From the NCBI GenBank assembly GCA_964036045.1, contig OZ038378.1:160030576-160094575 (forward strand): a DNA stretch of 64,000 bases, given 5' to 3'. Positions 51,201 through 63,950 of this stretch are shown one piece after another. The DNA comes from Eutreptiella sp. 'Long Island Sound 2002' (Eukaryota > Euglenozoa > Euglenophyceae > Eutreptiales > Eutreptiaceae). Both the position numbers and the translations under genes were made by a program. Below the pieces are notes generated by a model. It saw nothing but the letters and a program-made list of their open reading frames with translations. It had not been told where the DNA came from and ran no database searches. Position 1 is the stretch's first letter; the number at the start of each line of letters is the position of its first letter.

Positions 51201-52560
51201 CTTTTCCCCACCTGTTTCCACTTGGTCCCACTTAGTCCCAATTTTTCCCAGTTTTCCCCACCTGTTTCCACTCGGTCCCACTTAGTCCCAATTTTTCCCA
51301 GTTTTCCAACCTCTTTCCACCTGGTCTCACTTGGTCCCAATTTTTCCCAGTTTTCCCCACCTGTTTCCACTTGGTCCCACTTGTCCCAATTTTTCCTAGT
51401 TTTCCCCCCCTGTTTCCACTTGGTCCCACTCAGTCCCAATTTTTCCCAGTTTTCCCCACCTGTTTCCACTTGGTCCCACTTAGTCCCAATTTTCCCCAGT
51501 TTTCCCACCTGTTTCCACCCGGTCCCACTTGGTCCCAATTTTTCCCACTTTTCCCCACCTGTTTCCACTTGGTCCCACTTAGTCCCAATTTTCCCCAGTT
51601 TTCCCCACCTGTTTCCACTTGGTCCCACTTAGTCCCAATTTTTCCCAGTTTTCCAACCTCTTTCCACCTGGTCTCACTTGGTCCCAATTTTTCCCAGTTT
51701 TCCCCACCTGTTTCCACTTGGTCCCACTCAGTCCCAATTTTCCCCAGTTTTCCCCACCCGTTTCCACTTGGTCCCACTTAGTCCCAATTTTCCCCAGTTT
51801 TCCCACCTGTTTCCACCTGGTCCCACTTAGTCCCAATTTTTCCCAGTTTTCCCCACCTGTTTCCACTTGGTCCCACTTGGTCCCAATTTTCCCCATCTTT
51901 CCCCACCTGTTTCCACGTGGTCCAACTTAGTCCCAATTTTTCCCAGTTTTCCCCACCTGTTTCCACTTGGTCCCACTTGGTCCCAATTTTTCCCAGTTTT
52001 CCCCACCTGTTTCGACTTGGTCCCACTTGGTCCCAATTTTTCCCAGTTTTCCCCACCTGTTTCCACTTGGTCCCACTTAGTCCCAATTTTTCCCAGTTTT
52101 CCCCACCTGTTTCCACTTGGTCCCACTTAGTCCCAATTTTTCCCAGTTTTCCCACCCCTTTCCACCTGGTCCCACTTGGTCCCAATTTTTCCCAGTTTTC
52201 CCCACCTGTTTCCACTTGGTCCCACTTGGTCCCAATTTTCCCCATCTTTCCCCACCTGTTTCCACGTGGTCCAACTTAGTCCCAATTTTCCCCAGTTTTC
52301 CCCACCTGTTTCCACTTGGTCCAACTTAGTCCCAATTTTTCCCAGTTTTCCCCACCTGTTTCCACTTGGTCCCACTCAGTCCCAATTTTTCCCAGCTTTC
52401 CCCACCTGTTTCCACTTGGTCCCACTTAGTCCCAATTTTTCCCAGTTTTCCCCACCTGTTTCCACTTGGTCCCACTTGTCCCAATTTTTCCTAGTTTTCC
52501 CCCCCTGTTTCCACTTGGTTCCACTCAGTCCCAATTCTTCCCAGTTTTCCCCACCTGTTT
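48300..52560 (+). repeat. 2,884-bp spaced pair of repeat blocks
   Basis: The segment from about 48,300 to 49,700 matches about 51,185 to 52,580 at 2,884 bp, through ccaacctctttcc monomers, a cacccggtccc monomer, ccccatctttcccc, cacgtggtccaac and the tcctag cassette with ttggttccactcag. The downstream part of the unit (from about 50,237) instead matches 52,525 onward at 2,288 bp. The first copy therefore carries about 600 bp that the second lacks. Confidence 0.8.
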
Positions 52561-54615
52561 CCACTTGGTCCCACTTAGTCCCAATTTTCCCCAGTTTTCC
52601 CCACCTCTTTCCACTTGGTCCCACTTAGTCCCAATTTTTCCCAGTTTTCCCACCTCTTTCCACCTGGTCCCACTTGGTCCCAATTTTTCCCAGTTTTCGC
52701 CACCTGTTTCCACTTGGTCCCACTTGTCCCAATTTTCCCCACTTTTCCCCACCTGTTTCCACTTGGTCCAACTTAGTCCCAATTTTCCCGAGTTTTCCCC
52801 ACCTATTTCCACTTGGTCCCACTTAGTCCCAATTTCTCCCAGTTTTCCCCACCTCTTTCGACTTCGTCCCACTTTGTCCCAATTTTTCCTAGTTTGCCCC
52901 ACCTGTTTCCACTTGGTCCCACATACTCCCAATTTCCCCCAATTTTCCCCACCTGTTTCCACTTGGTCCCACTTGGTCCCAATTTTCCCCAGCTTTCCCC
53001 ACCCGTTTCCACTTGGTCCCACCTAGTCCCAATTTTTCCCAGTTTTCCCCACCTGTTTCCACTTGGTCCCACTTAGTCCCAATTTTCCCCAGTTTTCCCA
53101 CCTGTTTCCACCCGGTCCCACTTGGTCCCAATTTTTCCCACTTTTCCCCACCTGTTTCCACTTGGTCCCACTTAGTCCCAATTTTTCCCAGTTTTCCCCA
53201 CCTGTTTCCACTTGGTCCCACTTAGTCCCAATTTTTCCCAGTTTTCCAACCTCTTTCCACCTGGTCTCACTTGGTCCCAATTTTTCCCAGTTTTCCCCAC
53301 CTGTTTCCACTTGGTCCCACTCAGTCCCAATTTTCCCCAGTTTTCCCCACCCGTTTCCACTTGGTCCCACTTAGTCCCAATTTTCCCCAGTTTTCCCACC
53401 TGTTTCCACCTGGTCCCACTTAGTCCCAATTTTTCCCAGTTTTCCCCACCTGTTTCCACTTGGTCCCACTTGGTCCCAATTTTCCCCATCTTTCCCCACC
53501 TGTTTCCACGTGGTCCAACTTAGTCCCAATTTTTCCCAGTTTTCCCCACCTGTTTCCACTTGGTCCCACTTGGTCCCAATTTTTCCCAGTTTTCCCCACC
53601 TGTTTCGACTTGGTCCCACTTGGTCCCAATTTTCCCCACTTTTCCCCACCTGTTTCCACTTGGTCCCACTTAGTCCCAATTTTTCCCAGTTTTCCCCACC
53701 TGTTTCCACTTGGTCCCACTTAGTCCCAATTTTTCCCAGTTTTCCCACCTCTTTCCACCTGGTCCCACTTGGTCCCAATTTTTCCCAGTTTTCCCCACCT
53801 GTTTCCACTTGGTCCCACTTGGTCCCAATTTTCCCCATCTTTCCCCACCTGTTTCCACGTGGTCCAACTTAGTCCCAATTTTTCCCAGTTTTCCCCACCT
53901 GTTTCCACTTGGTCCAACTTAGTCCCAATTTTTCCCAGTTTTCCCCACCTGTTTCCACTTGGTCCCACTCAGTCCCAATTTTTCCCAGCTTTCCCCACCT
54001 GTTTCCATTTGGTCCCACTTAGTCCCAATTTTTCCCAGTTTTCCCCACCTGTTTCCACTTGGTCCCACTTGTCCCAATTTTTCCTAGTTTTCCCCCCCTG
54101 TTTCCACTTGGTTCCACTCAGTCCCAATTCTTCCCAGTTTTCCCCACCTGTTTCCACTTGGTCCCACTTAGTCCCAATTTTCCCCAGTTTTCCCCACCTC
54201 TTTCCACTTGGTCCCACTTAGTCCCAATTTTTCCCAGTTTTCCCACCTCTTTCCACCTGGTCCCACTTGGTCCCAATTTTTCCCAGTTTTCGCCACCTGT
54301 TTCCACTTGGTCCCGCTTGTCCCAATTTTCCCCACTTTTCCCCACCTGTTTCCACTTGGTCCAACTTAGTCCCAATTTTCCCGAGTTTTCCCCACCTATT
54401 TCCACTTGGTCCCACTTAGTCCCAATTTCTCCCAGTTTTCCCCACCTCTTTCGACTTCGTCCCACTTTGTCCCAATTTTTCCTAGTTTGCCCCACCTGTT
54501 TCCACTTGGTCCCACATACTCCCAATTTCCCCCAATTTTCCCCACCTGTTTCCACTTGGTCCCACTTGGTCCCAATTTTCCCCAGCTTTCCCCACCTGTT
54601 TCCACTTGGTCCCAC
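51430..54615 (+). repeat. 1,593-bp higher-order repeat, tandem pair
   Basis: Copy 1 (about 51,430-53,022) and copy 2 (about 53,023-54,615) match at a constant 1,593 bp. Shared landmarks: cacccggtccc, ccaacctctttcc, ccccatctttcccc (51,892 and 53,485), ttcgactt, cacgtggtccaac, ttggttccactcag with aattcttccc, cccgagtttt, ttcgacttcgtccc and cacatactccc (52,920 and 54,513). Differences are single bases, such as ttccacttgg against ttccatttgg near 52,412/54,005. The right edge abuts the 2,031-bp pair. Confidence 0.9.
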
Positions 54616-57600
54616 CTAGTCCCAATTTTTCCCAGTTTTCCCCACCTGTTTCCACTTAGTCCCAATTTTTCCCGGCTTGCCCCACCTGTTTCCACTTGGT
54701 CCCACTTAGTCCCAATTTTTCCCAGTTTTCCCCACCTGTTTCCACTTGGTCCCACTTGGTCCCAATTTTCCCCAGCTTTCCCCACCTGTTTCCACTTGGT
54801 CCCACTCAGTCCCAATTTTTCCCAGTTTTCCCCACCTGTTTCCACTTGGTCCCAATTAGTCCCTATTTCTCCCAGTTTTCCCACCTGTTTCCACCTGGTC
54901 CCACTTGGTCCCGATTTTTCCCAGTTTTCCCCACCTGTTTCCACTTGGTCCCACTTGTCCCAATTTTTCCTAGTTTCCCCCCCCTGTTTCCACTTGGTCC
55001 CACTCAGTCCCAATTTTTCCCAGTTTTCCCCACCTGTTTCCACTTGGTCCCACTTAGTCCCAATTTTCCCCAGTTTTCCCACCTGTTTCCACCTGGTCCC
55101 ACTTGGTCCCAATTTTTCCCACTTTTCCCCACCTGTTTCCACTTGGTCCCACTTAGTCCCAATTTTTCCCAGTTTTCCCCACCTGTTTCCACTTGGTCCC
55201 ACTTAGTCCCAATTTTTCCCAGTTTTCCAACCTCTTTCCACTTGGTCTCACTTGGTCCCAATTTTTCCCAGTTTTCCCCACCTGTTTCCACTTGGTCCCA
55301 CTTGTCCCAATTTTTCCTAGTTTTCCCCCCCTGTTTCCACTTGGTCCCACTCAGTCCCAATTTTTCCCAGTTTTCCCCACCTGTTTCCACTTGGTCCCAC
55401 TTAGTCCCAATTTTCCCCAGTTTTCCCACCTGTTTCCACCTGGTCCCACTTGGTCCCAATTTTTCCCACTTTTCCCCACCTGTTTCCACTTGGTCCCACT
55501 TAGTCCCAATTTTTCCCAGTTTTCCCCACCTGTTTCCACTTGGTCCCACTTAGTCCCAATTTTTCCCAGTTTTCCAACCTCTTTCCACCTGGTCTCACTT
55601 GGTCCCAATTTTTCCCACTTTTCCCCACCTGTTTCCACTTGGTCCCACTTAGTCCCAATTTTTCCCAGTTTTCCCCACCTGTTTCCACTTGGTCCCACTT
55701 AGTCCCAATTTTTCCCAGTTTTCCCCACCTGTTTCCACTTGGTCCCACTCAGTCCCAATTTTCCCCAGTTTTCCCCACCCGTTTCCACTTGGTCCCACTT
55801 AGTCCCAATTTTCCCCAGTTTTCCCACCTGTGTCCACCTGGTCCCACTTAGTCCCAATTTTTCCCAGTTTTCCCCACCTGTTTCCACTTGGTCCCACTTG
55901 GTCCCAATTTTCCCCATCTTTCCCCACCTGTTTCCACGTGGTCCAACTTAGTCCCAATTTTTCCCAGTTTTCCCCACCTGTGTCCACTTGGTCCCACTTG
56001 GTCCCAATTTTTCCCAGTTTTCCCCACCTGTTTCGACTTGGTCCCACTTGGTCCCAATTTTCCGCACTTTTCCCCACCTGTTTCCACTTGGTCCCACTTA
56101 GTCCCAATTTTTCCCAGTTTTCCCCACCTGTTTCCACTTGGTCCCACTTAGTCCCAATTTTTCCCAGTTTTCCCACCTCTTTCCACCTGGTCCCACTTGG
56201 TCCCAATTTTTCCCAGTTTTCCCCACCTGTTTCCACTTGGTCCCACTTGGTCCCAATTTTCCCCATCTTTCCCCACCTGTTTCCACGTGGTCCAACTTAG
56301 TCCCAATTTTTCCCAGTTTTCCCCACCTGTTTCCACTTGGTCCAACTTAGTCCCAATTTTTCCGAGTTTTCCCCACCTGTTTCCACTTGGTCCCACTCAG
56401 TCCCAATTTTTCCCAGCTTTCCCCACCTGTTTCCACTTGGTCCCACTTAGTCCCAATTTTTCCCAGTTTTCCCCACCTGTTTCCACTTGGTCCCACTTAG
56501 TCCCAATTTTTCACGGCTTGCCCCACCTGTTTCCACTTGGTCCCACTTGGTCCCAATTTTTCCCACTTTTCCCCACCTGTTTCCACTTGGTCCCACTTGG
56601 TCCCAATTTTCCCCAGCTTTCCCCACCTGTTTCCACTTGGTCCCACCTAGTCCCAATTTTTCCCAGTTTTCCCCACCTGTTTCCACTTAGTCCCAATTTT
56701 TCCCGGCTTGCCCCACCTGTTTCCACTTGGTCCCACTTAGTCCCAATTTTTCCCAGTTTTCCCCACCTGTTTCCACTTGGTCCCACTTGGTCCCAATTTT
56801 CCCCAGCTTTCCCCACCTGTTTCCACTTGGTCCCACTCAGTCCCAATTTTTCCCAGTTTTCCCCACCTGTTTCCACTTGGTCCCACTTAGTCCCTATTTC
56901 TCCCAGTTTTCCCACCTGTTTCCACCTGGTCCCACTTGGTCCCGATTTTTCCCAGTTTTCCCCACCTGTTTCCACTTGGTCCCACTTGTCCCAATTTTTC
57001 CTAGTTTCCCCCCCCTGTTTCCACTTGGTCCCACTCAGTCCCAATTTTTCCCAGTTTTCCCCACCTGTTTCCACTTGGTCCCACTTAGTCCCAATTTTCC
57101 CCAGTTTTCCCACCTGTTTCCACCTGGTCCCACTTGGTCCCAATTTTTCCCACTTTTCCCCACCTGTTTCCACTTGGTCCCACTTAGTCCCAATTTTTCC
57201 CAGTTTTCCCCACCTGTTTCCACTTGGTCCCACTTAGTCCCAATTTTTCCCAGTTTTCCAACCTCTTTCCACTTGGTCTCACTTGGTCCCAATTTTTCCC
57301 AGTTTTCCCCACCTGTTTCCACTTGGTCCCACTTGTCCCAATTTTTCCTAGTTTTCCCCCCCTGTTTCCACTTGGTCCCACTCAGTCCCAATTTTTCCCA
57401 GTTTTCCCCACCTGTTTCCACTTGGTCCCACTTAGTCCCAATTTTCCCCAGTTTTCCCACCTGTTTCCACCTGGTCCCACTTGGTCCCAATTTTTCCCAC
57501 TTTTCCCCACCTGTTTCCACTTGGTCCCACTTAGTCCCAATTTTTCCCAGTTTTCCCCACCTGTTTCCACTTGGTCCCACTTAGTCCCAATTTTTCCCAG

Positions 57601-58619
57601 TTTTCCAACCTCTTTCCACCTGGTCTCACTTGGTCCCAATTTTTCCCACTTTTCCCCACCTGTTTCCACTTGGTCCCACTTAGTCCCAATTTTTCCCAGT
57701 TTTCGCCACCTGTTTCCACTTGGTCCCACTTAGTCCCAATTTTTCCCAGTTTTCCCCACCTGTTTCCACTTGGTCCCACTCAGTCCCAATTTTCCCCAGT
57801 TTTCCCCACCCGTTTCCACTTGGTCCCACTTAGTCCCAATTTTCCCCAGTTTTCCCACCTGTGTCCACCTGGTCCCACTTAGTCCCAATTTTTCCCAGTT
57901 TTCCCCACCTGTTTCCACTTGGTCCCACTTGGTCCCAATTTTCCCCATCTTTCCCCACCTGTTTCCACGTGGTCCAACTTAGTCCCAATTTTTCCCAGTT
58001 TTCCCCACCTGTGTCCACTTGGTCCCACTTGGTCCCAATTTTTCCCAGTTTTCCCCACCTGTTTCGACTTGGTCCCACTTGGTCCCAATTTTCCGCACTT
58101 TTCCCCACCTGTTTCCACTTGGTCCCACTTAGTCCCAATTTTTCCCAGTTTTCCCCACCTGTTTCCACTTGGTCCCACTTAGTCCCAATTTTTCCCAGTT
58201 TTCCCACCTCTTTCCACCTGGTCCCACTTGGTCCCAATTTTTCCCAGTTTTCCCCACCTGTTTCCACTTGGTCCCACTTGGTCCCAATTTTCCCCATCTT
58301 TCCCCACCTGTTTCCACGTGGTCCAACTTAGTCCCAATTTTTCCCAGTTTTCCCCACCTGTTTCCACTTGGTCCAACTTAGTCCCAATTTTTCCGAGTTT
58401 TCCCCACCTGTTTCCACTTGGTCCCACTCAGTCCCAATTTTTCCCAGCTTTCCCCACCTGTTTCCACTTGGTCCCACTTAGTCCCAATTTTTCCCAGTTT
58501 TCCCCACCTGTTTCCACTTGGTCCCACTTAGTCCCAATTTTTCACGGCTTGCCCCACCTGTTTCCACTTGGTCCCACTTGGTCCCAATTTTTCCCACTTT
58601 TCCCCACCTGTTTCCACTT
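54541..58619 (+). repeat. 2,031-bp higher-order repeat, tandem pair
   Basis: Copy 1 (about 54,541-56,571) and copy 2 (about 56,572-58,602) match at a constant 2,031 bp until about 58,619, where a ttcgcccc monomer breaks the match. A 40-bp monomer lacking D2 sits at 54,644 and again at 56,675, exactly one period later. Other shared rare variants are tccctatttctcc, tcccgattttt, cctctttccacttggtctc, cacctgtgtccacc, ttccgcactt and ttccgagtttt. I noticed only a handful of differences (cccaattagtccc against cccacttagtccc near 54,850/56,880; tttccccacc against tttcgccacc near 55,675/57,705). Confidence 0.93.
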
Positions 58620-59880
58620 CGCCCCACTTAGTCCCAATTTTTCCCAGTTTTCCCCACCTGTTTGCACTTGGTCCCACTTGGTCCCAATTTCCCCCAGCTT
58701 TCCCCACCTGTTTCCACCTGGTCCAACTTAGTCCCAATTTTTCCAAGTTTTCCCCACTCGTTTCCACTTGGTCCAACTTAGTCCCAATTTTTCCCAGTTT
58801 TCCCCACCTGTTTCCACTTGGTCCAACTTAGTCCCAATTCTTCCCAGGTTTCCCCACCTGTTTCCACTCGGTCCCACTTGGTCCCAATTTTTCCCACTTT
58901 TCCCCACCCGTTTCCACTTCGCCCCACTTAGTCTCAATTTTTCCCACTTTTCCCCACCTGTTTCCACTTGGTCCCACTTGGTCCCAATTTTCCCCAGCTT
59001 TCCCCACCTGTTTCCACTTGGTCCAACTTAGTCCCAATTTTTCCCAGTTTTCCCCACCTGTTTCCACTTGGTCCAACTTAGTCCCAATTTTTCCCAGTTT
59101 TCCCCACTTGTTTCCACTTGGTCCCACTTAGTCCCAATTTTCCCCAGTTTTCCCCACCTGTTTCCACTTGGTCCAACTTAGTCCCAATTTTTCCCAGTTT
59201 TCCCCACCTGTTTCCACTTGGTCCCATTTGGTCCCAATTTTCCCCAGCTTTCCCCACCTGTTTCCACTTGGTCCCACTCAGTCCCAATTTTTCCCAGTTT
59301 TCCCCACCTGTTTCCACTTGGTCCCACTTAGTCCCAATTTCTCCCAGTTTTCCCACCTGTTTCCACCTGGTCCCACTTGGTCCCAATTTTTCCCAGTTTT
59401 CCCCACCTGTTTCCACTTGGTCCCACTTGTCCCAATTTTTCCTAGTTTTCCCCCCCTGTTTCCACTTGGTCCCACTCAGTCCCAATTTTTCCCAGTTTTC
59501 CCCACCTGTTTCCACTTGGTCCCACTTAGTCCCAATTTTCCCCAGTTTTCCCACCTGTTTCCACCTGGTCCCACTTGGTCCCAATTTTTCCCACTTTTCC
59601 CCACCTGTTTCCACTTGGTCCCACTTAGTCCCAATTTTTCCCAGTTTTCCCCACCTGTTTCCACTTGGTCCCACTCAGTCCCAATTTTCCCCAGTTTTCC
59701 CCACCTGTTTCCACTTGGTCCCACTTAGTCCCAATTTTCCCCAGTTTTCCCACCTGTTTCCACCTGGTCCCACTTGGTCCCAATTTTTCCCAGTTTTCCC
59801 CACCTGTTTCGACTTGGTCCCACTTGGTCCCAATTTTCCCCACTTTTCCCCACCTGTTTCCACTTGGTCCCACTTAGTCC

Positions 59881-62800
59881 CAATTTTTCCCAGTTTTCCC
59901 CACCCGTTTCCACTTGGTCCAATTTAGTCCCAATTTTTCCCAGTTTTCCCACGTGTTTCCACTTGGTCCCACTTAGTCCCAATTTTCCCCAGTTTTCCCC
60001 ACCTGTTTCCACTTGGTCCCACTTAGTCCCAATTTTTCCCACGTTTCCCCACCTGTTTCCACTTGGTCCCACTTGGTCCCAATTTTTCCCAGTTTTCCCC
60101 ACCTGTTTCCACTTGGTCCCACTTAGTCCCAATTTTTCCCAGCTTTCCCCACCTGTTTCCACTTGGTCCCACTTAGTTCCAATTTCTCCCAATTTTCCCC
60201 ACCCGTTTCCACTTGGTCCCACTTAGTCCCAATTTTTCCCAGGTTTCCCCACCTGTTTCCACTTGGTCCCACTTGGGCCCAATTTTTCCCAGTTTTCCCC
60301 ACTTGTTTTCACTTGGTCCCACTTAGTCCCAATTTTTCCCAGTTTTCCCCACCTGTTTCCACTTGGTCCCACTTAGTCCCAATTTGCTCCAGCTTTCCCC
60401 ACCTGTTTCCACTTGGTCCCACTTGGTCCCAATTGTCCCCACTTTTCCCCACCTGTTTCCACTTGGTCCCACTTAGTCCCAATTTTTCCCAGCTTTCCCC
60501 ACCTGTTTCCATTTGGTCCCACTTCGTCCCAATTTCCCCAAGTTTTCCCCGCCTGTTTCCACTTGGTCCAACTTAGTCCCAATTTTTCCAAGTTTTCCCC
60601 ACCCGTTTCCACTTGGTCCCACTTAGTCCCATTTTTTCCCAGTTTTCCCCACCTGTTTCCACTTGGTCCCACTTAGTCCCAATTTTCCTCAGTTTTCCCC
60701 ACCTGTTTCCACTTGGTCCCACTTAGTCCCAATTTTTCCCAGTTTTCCCCACCTGTTTCCACTTGGTCCCACTTAGTCCCAATTTTTCCCAGCTTTCCCC
60801 ACCTGTTTCCACGTGGTCCCACTTAGTCCTAATTTTCCCCAATTTTCCCCACCTGTTTCCACTTGGTCCCACTTAGTCCCAATTTTCCCAAGTTTTCCCC
60901 ACCTGTTTCCACTTGGTCCCACTCAGTCCCAATTTTTCCCAGTTTTCCCCACCTGTTTCCACTTGGTCCGACTCATTCCCAATTTTTCCCAGTTTTCCCC
61001 ACCTGTTTCCACTTGGTCCCACTTGGTCCCAATTTTTCCCACTTTTCCCCACCTGTTTCCACTTGGTCCCACTTAGTCCCAATTTTTCCCAATTTTCCCC
61101 ACCTGTTTCCACTTGGTCCCACTTAGTCCCAATTTTCCCCAGTTTTCCCCACCTGTTTCCACTTGGTCCCACTTAGTCCCAATTTTTCCCAGTTTTCCCC
61201 ACCTGTTTCCACTTGGTCCCACTTAGGCCCAATTTTTCCCAGTTTTCCCCACCTGTTTCCACTTGGTCCCACTTAGTCCCAATTTTTCCCAGTTTTCCCC
61301 ACCTGTTTCCACTTGGTCCCACTTATAGTCCCAATTTTTCCCAGCTTTCCCCACCTGTTTCCACTTGGTGCCACTTAGTCCCAATTTTTCCCAGTTTTCC
61401 CACCTGTTTCCACCTGGTCCCACTTGGTCCCAATTTTTCCCAGTTTTCCCCACCTGTTTCCACTTGGTCCCACTTGTCCCAATTTCTCCTAGTTTCCCCC
61501 CCCTGTTTCCACTTGGTCCAACTTAGTCCCAATTTTCCCTAGTTTTCCCCACCTATTTCCACTTGGTCCCACTTAGTCCCAATTTTTCCCAGTTTTCCCC
61601 ACCTGTTTCCACTTGGTCCAACTTAGTCCCAATTTTCCCAAGTTTTCCCCACCTGTCTCCACTTGGTCCAACTTAGTCCCAATTTTTCCAAGTTTTCCCC
61701 ACCCGTTTCCACTTGGTCCCACTTAGTCCCAATTTTTCCCAGTTTTCCCCACCTGTTCCCACTTGGTCCCACTTAGTCCCAATTTTCCTCAGTTTTCCCC
61801 ACATGTTTCCACTTGGTCCCACTTAGTCCCAATTTTTCCCAGCTTTCCCCACCTGTTTCCACGTGGTCCCACTTAGTCCCAATTTTCCCCAATTTTCCCC
61901 ACCTGTTTCCACTTGGTCCCACTTAGTCCCAATTCTCCCCAGTTTTCCCCACCTGTTTCCACTTGGTCCCACTCAGTCCCAATTTTTCCCAGTTTTCCCC
62001 ACCTGTTTCCACTTGGTCCCACTCATTCCCAATTTTTCCCAGTTTTCCCCACCTGTTTCCACTTGGTCCCACTTAGTCCCAATTTGCTCCAGCTTTCCCC
62101 ACCTGTTTCCACTTGGTCCCACTTAGTCCCAATTTTTCCCAGTTTTCCCCACGTGTTTCCACTTGGTCCCACTCAGCCCCAATTTTTCCCAGTTTTCCCC
62201 ACCTGTTTCCACTTGGTCCCACTTAGTCCCAAATTTTCCCAGTTTTCCCACCTGTTTCCACCTGGTCCCACTTGGTCCCAATTTTTCCCAGTTTTCCCCA
62301 CCTGTTTCCACTTGGTCCCACTTGTCCCAATTTTTCCTAGTTTCCCCCCCCCTGTTTCCACTTGGTCCAACTTAGTCCCAATTTTCCCCAGTTTTCCCCA
62401 CCTATTTCCACTTGGTCCCACTTAGTCCCAATTTTTCCCAGTTTTCCCCACCTGTTTCGACTTGGTCCCACTTTGTCCCAATTTTTCCTAGTTTGCCCCA
62501 CCTGTTTCCACTTGGTCCCACATACTCCCTATTTCCCCCAATTTTCCCCACCTGTTTCCACTTGGTCCAAGTTAGTCCCAATTTTTCCCAGTCTTCCCCA
62601 CCTGTTTCCACTTGGTCCCACTTAGTCCCCGTTTTCCCCAGTTTTCCCCACCTGTTTCGACTTGGTCCCACTTAGTCCCAATTTTCCCCAGTTTTCCCCA
62701 CCTATTTCCACTTGGTCCCACTTAGTCCCAATTTTTCCCAGTTTTCCCCACCTGTTTGCAGTTGGTCCCACGTAGTCCCAATTTTTCCCAGGTTTCCCCA

Positions 62801-63950
62801 CCCGTTTCCACTTGGTCCCACTTAGTCCCAATTTTTCCCAGGTTTCCCCACCCGTTTCCACTTGGTCCCACTTAGTCCCAATTTTTCCCAGGTTTCCCCA
62901 CCTGTTTCCACTTGGTCCCACTTGGTCCCAATTTTTCCCAGTTTTCCCCACCTGTTTCCACTTGGTCCCACCTAGTCCCAATTTTTCCCAGGTTTCCCCA
63001 CCTGTTTCCACTTGGTCCCACTTAGTCGCAATTTCTCCCAATTTTCCCCACCCGTTTCCACTTGGTCCCACTTTGTGCCAATTTTTCCCAGTTTTCCCCA
63101 CCTGTTTCCACTTGGTCCCAATTTTCCCCAGCTTTCCCCACCTGTTTCCACTTGGTCCAACTGAGTCCCAATTTTCCCCAGTTTTCCCCACCTGTTTCCA
63201 CTTGGTCCCACTTGGTCCCAATTTTCCCCAGCTTTCCCCACCTGTTTCCACTTCGCCCCACTTAGTCCCAACTTTTCCCAGTTTTCCCCACTTGTTTCCA
63301 CTTGGTCCCACTTCGTCCCAATTTTCCCCAGCTTTCCCCACCTGTTTCCACTTGGTCCAACTTAGTCCCAATTTTTCCTAGCTTTCCCCACCTGTTTCCA
63401 CTTGGTCCAACTTAGTCCCAATTTTCCCCAGTTTTCCCCACCTGTTTCCACTTGGTCCCACTTAGTCCCAATTTTCCTCAGTTTTCCCCACCTGTTTCCA
63501 CTTGGTCCCACTTAGTCCCAATTTTTCCCAGTTTTCCCCACCTGTTTCCACTTGGTCCCACTTAGTCCCAATTTTTCCCAGTCTTCCCCATCTGTTTCCA
63601 CTTGGTCCCACTTAGTCCCCGTTTTTGCCAGTTTTCCCCACCTATTTCCACTTGGTCCCACTCAGTCCCAATTTTTCCCAGTTTTCCCCACCTGTTTCGA
63701 CTTGGTCCCACTTTGTCCCAATTTTTCCTAGTTTGCCCCACTTGTTTCCACTTGGTCCCACATAGTCCCGATTTCCCCCAATTTTCCCCACCTGTTTCCA
63801 CTTGGTCCCACTTAGTCCCCGTTTTTCCCAGTTTTCCCCACCTGTTTCCACTTGGTCCCACTTAGTCCCAATTTTCCCTAGTTTTCCCCACCCGTTTCCA
63901 CTTGGTCCCACTTAGTCCCAATATTTCCCAGTTTTCCCCACCTGTTTCCA
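59881..63950 (+). repeat. Right member of the long-range duplicated block
   Basis: Direct copy of the block at about 1,431-6,147. Relative to the left member it has two extra monomers near 60,301-60,400, lacks one 1,098-bp unit (two cacgtggtcc landmarks at 60,811 and 61,861 instead of three), and gains about 50, 150 and 150 bp further right. All but one of these differences are close to whole monomers, as expected if change occurs by in-register slippage or unequal exchange. Similarity ends just before the right edge of the window, near 63,950. Confidence 0.9.

Noticed and set aside
54396-55202. Minus-strand open frame of about 268 codons, rich in G, K, W and N, overlapping a + strand frame of similar size
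   Set aside because: Open frames on both strands over the same bases, opening in the repeat rather than at a gene-like ATG, are what the repeat predicts when the shared TAG/TAA site is altered. It is not evidence of a protein.
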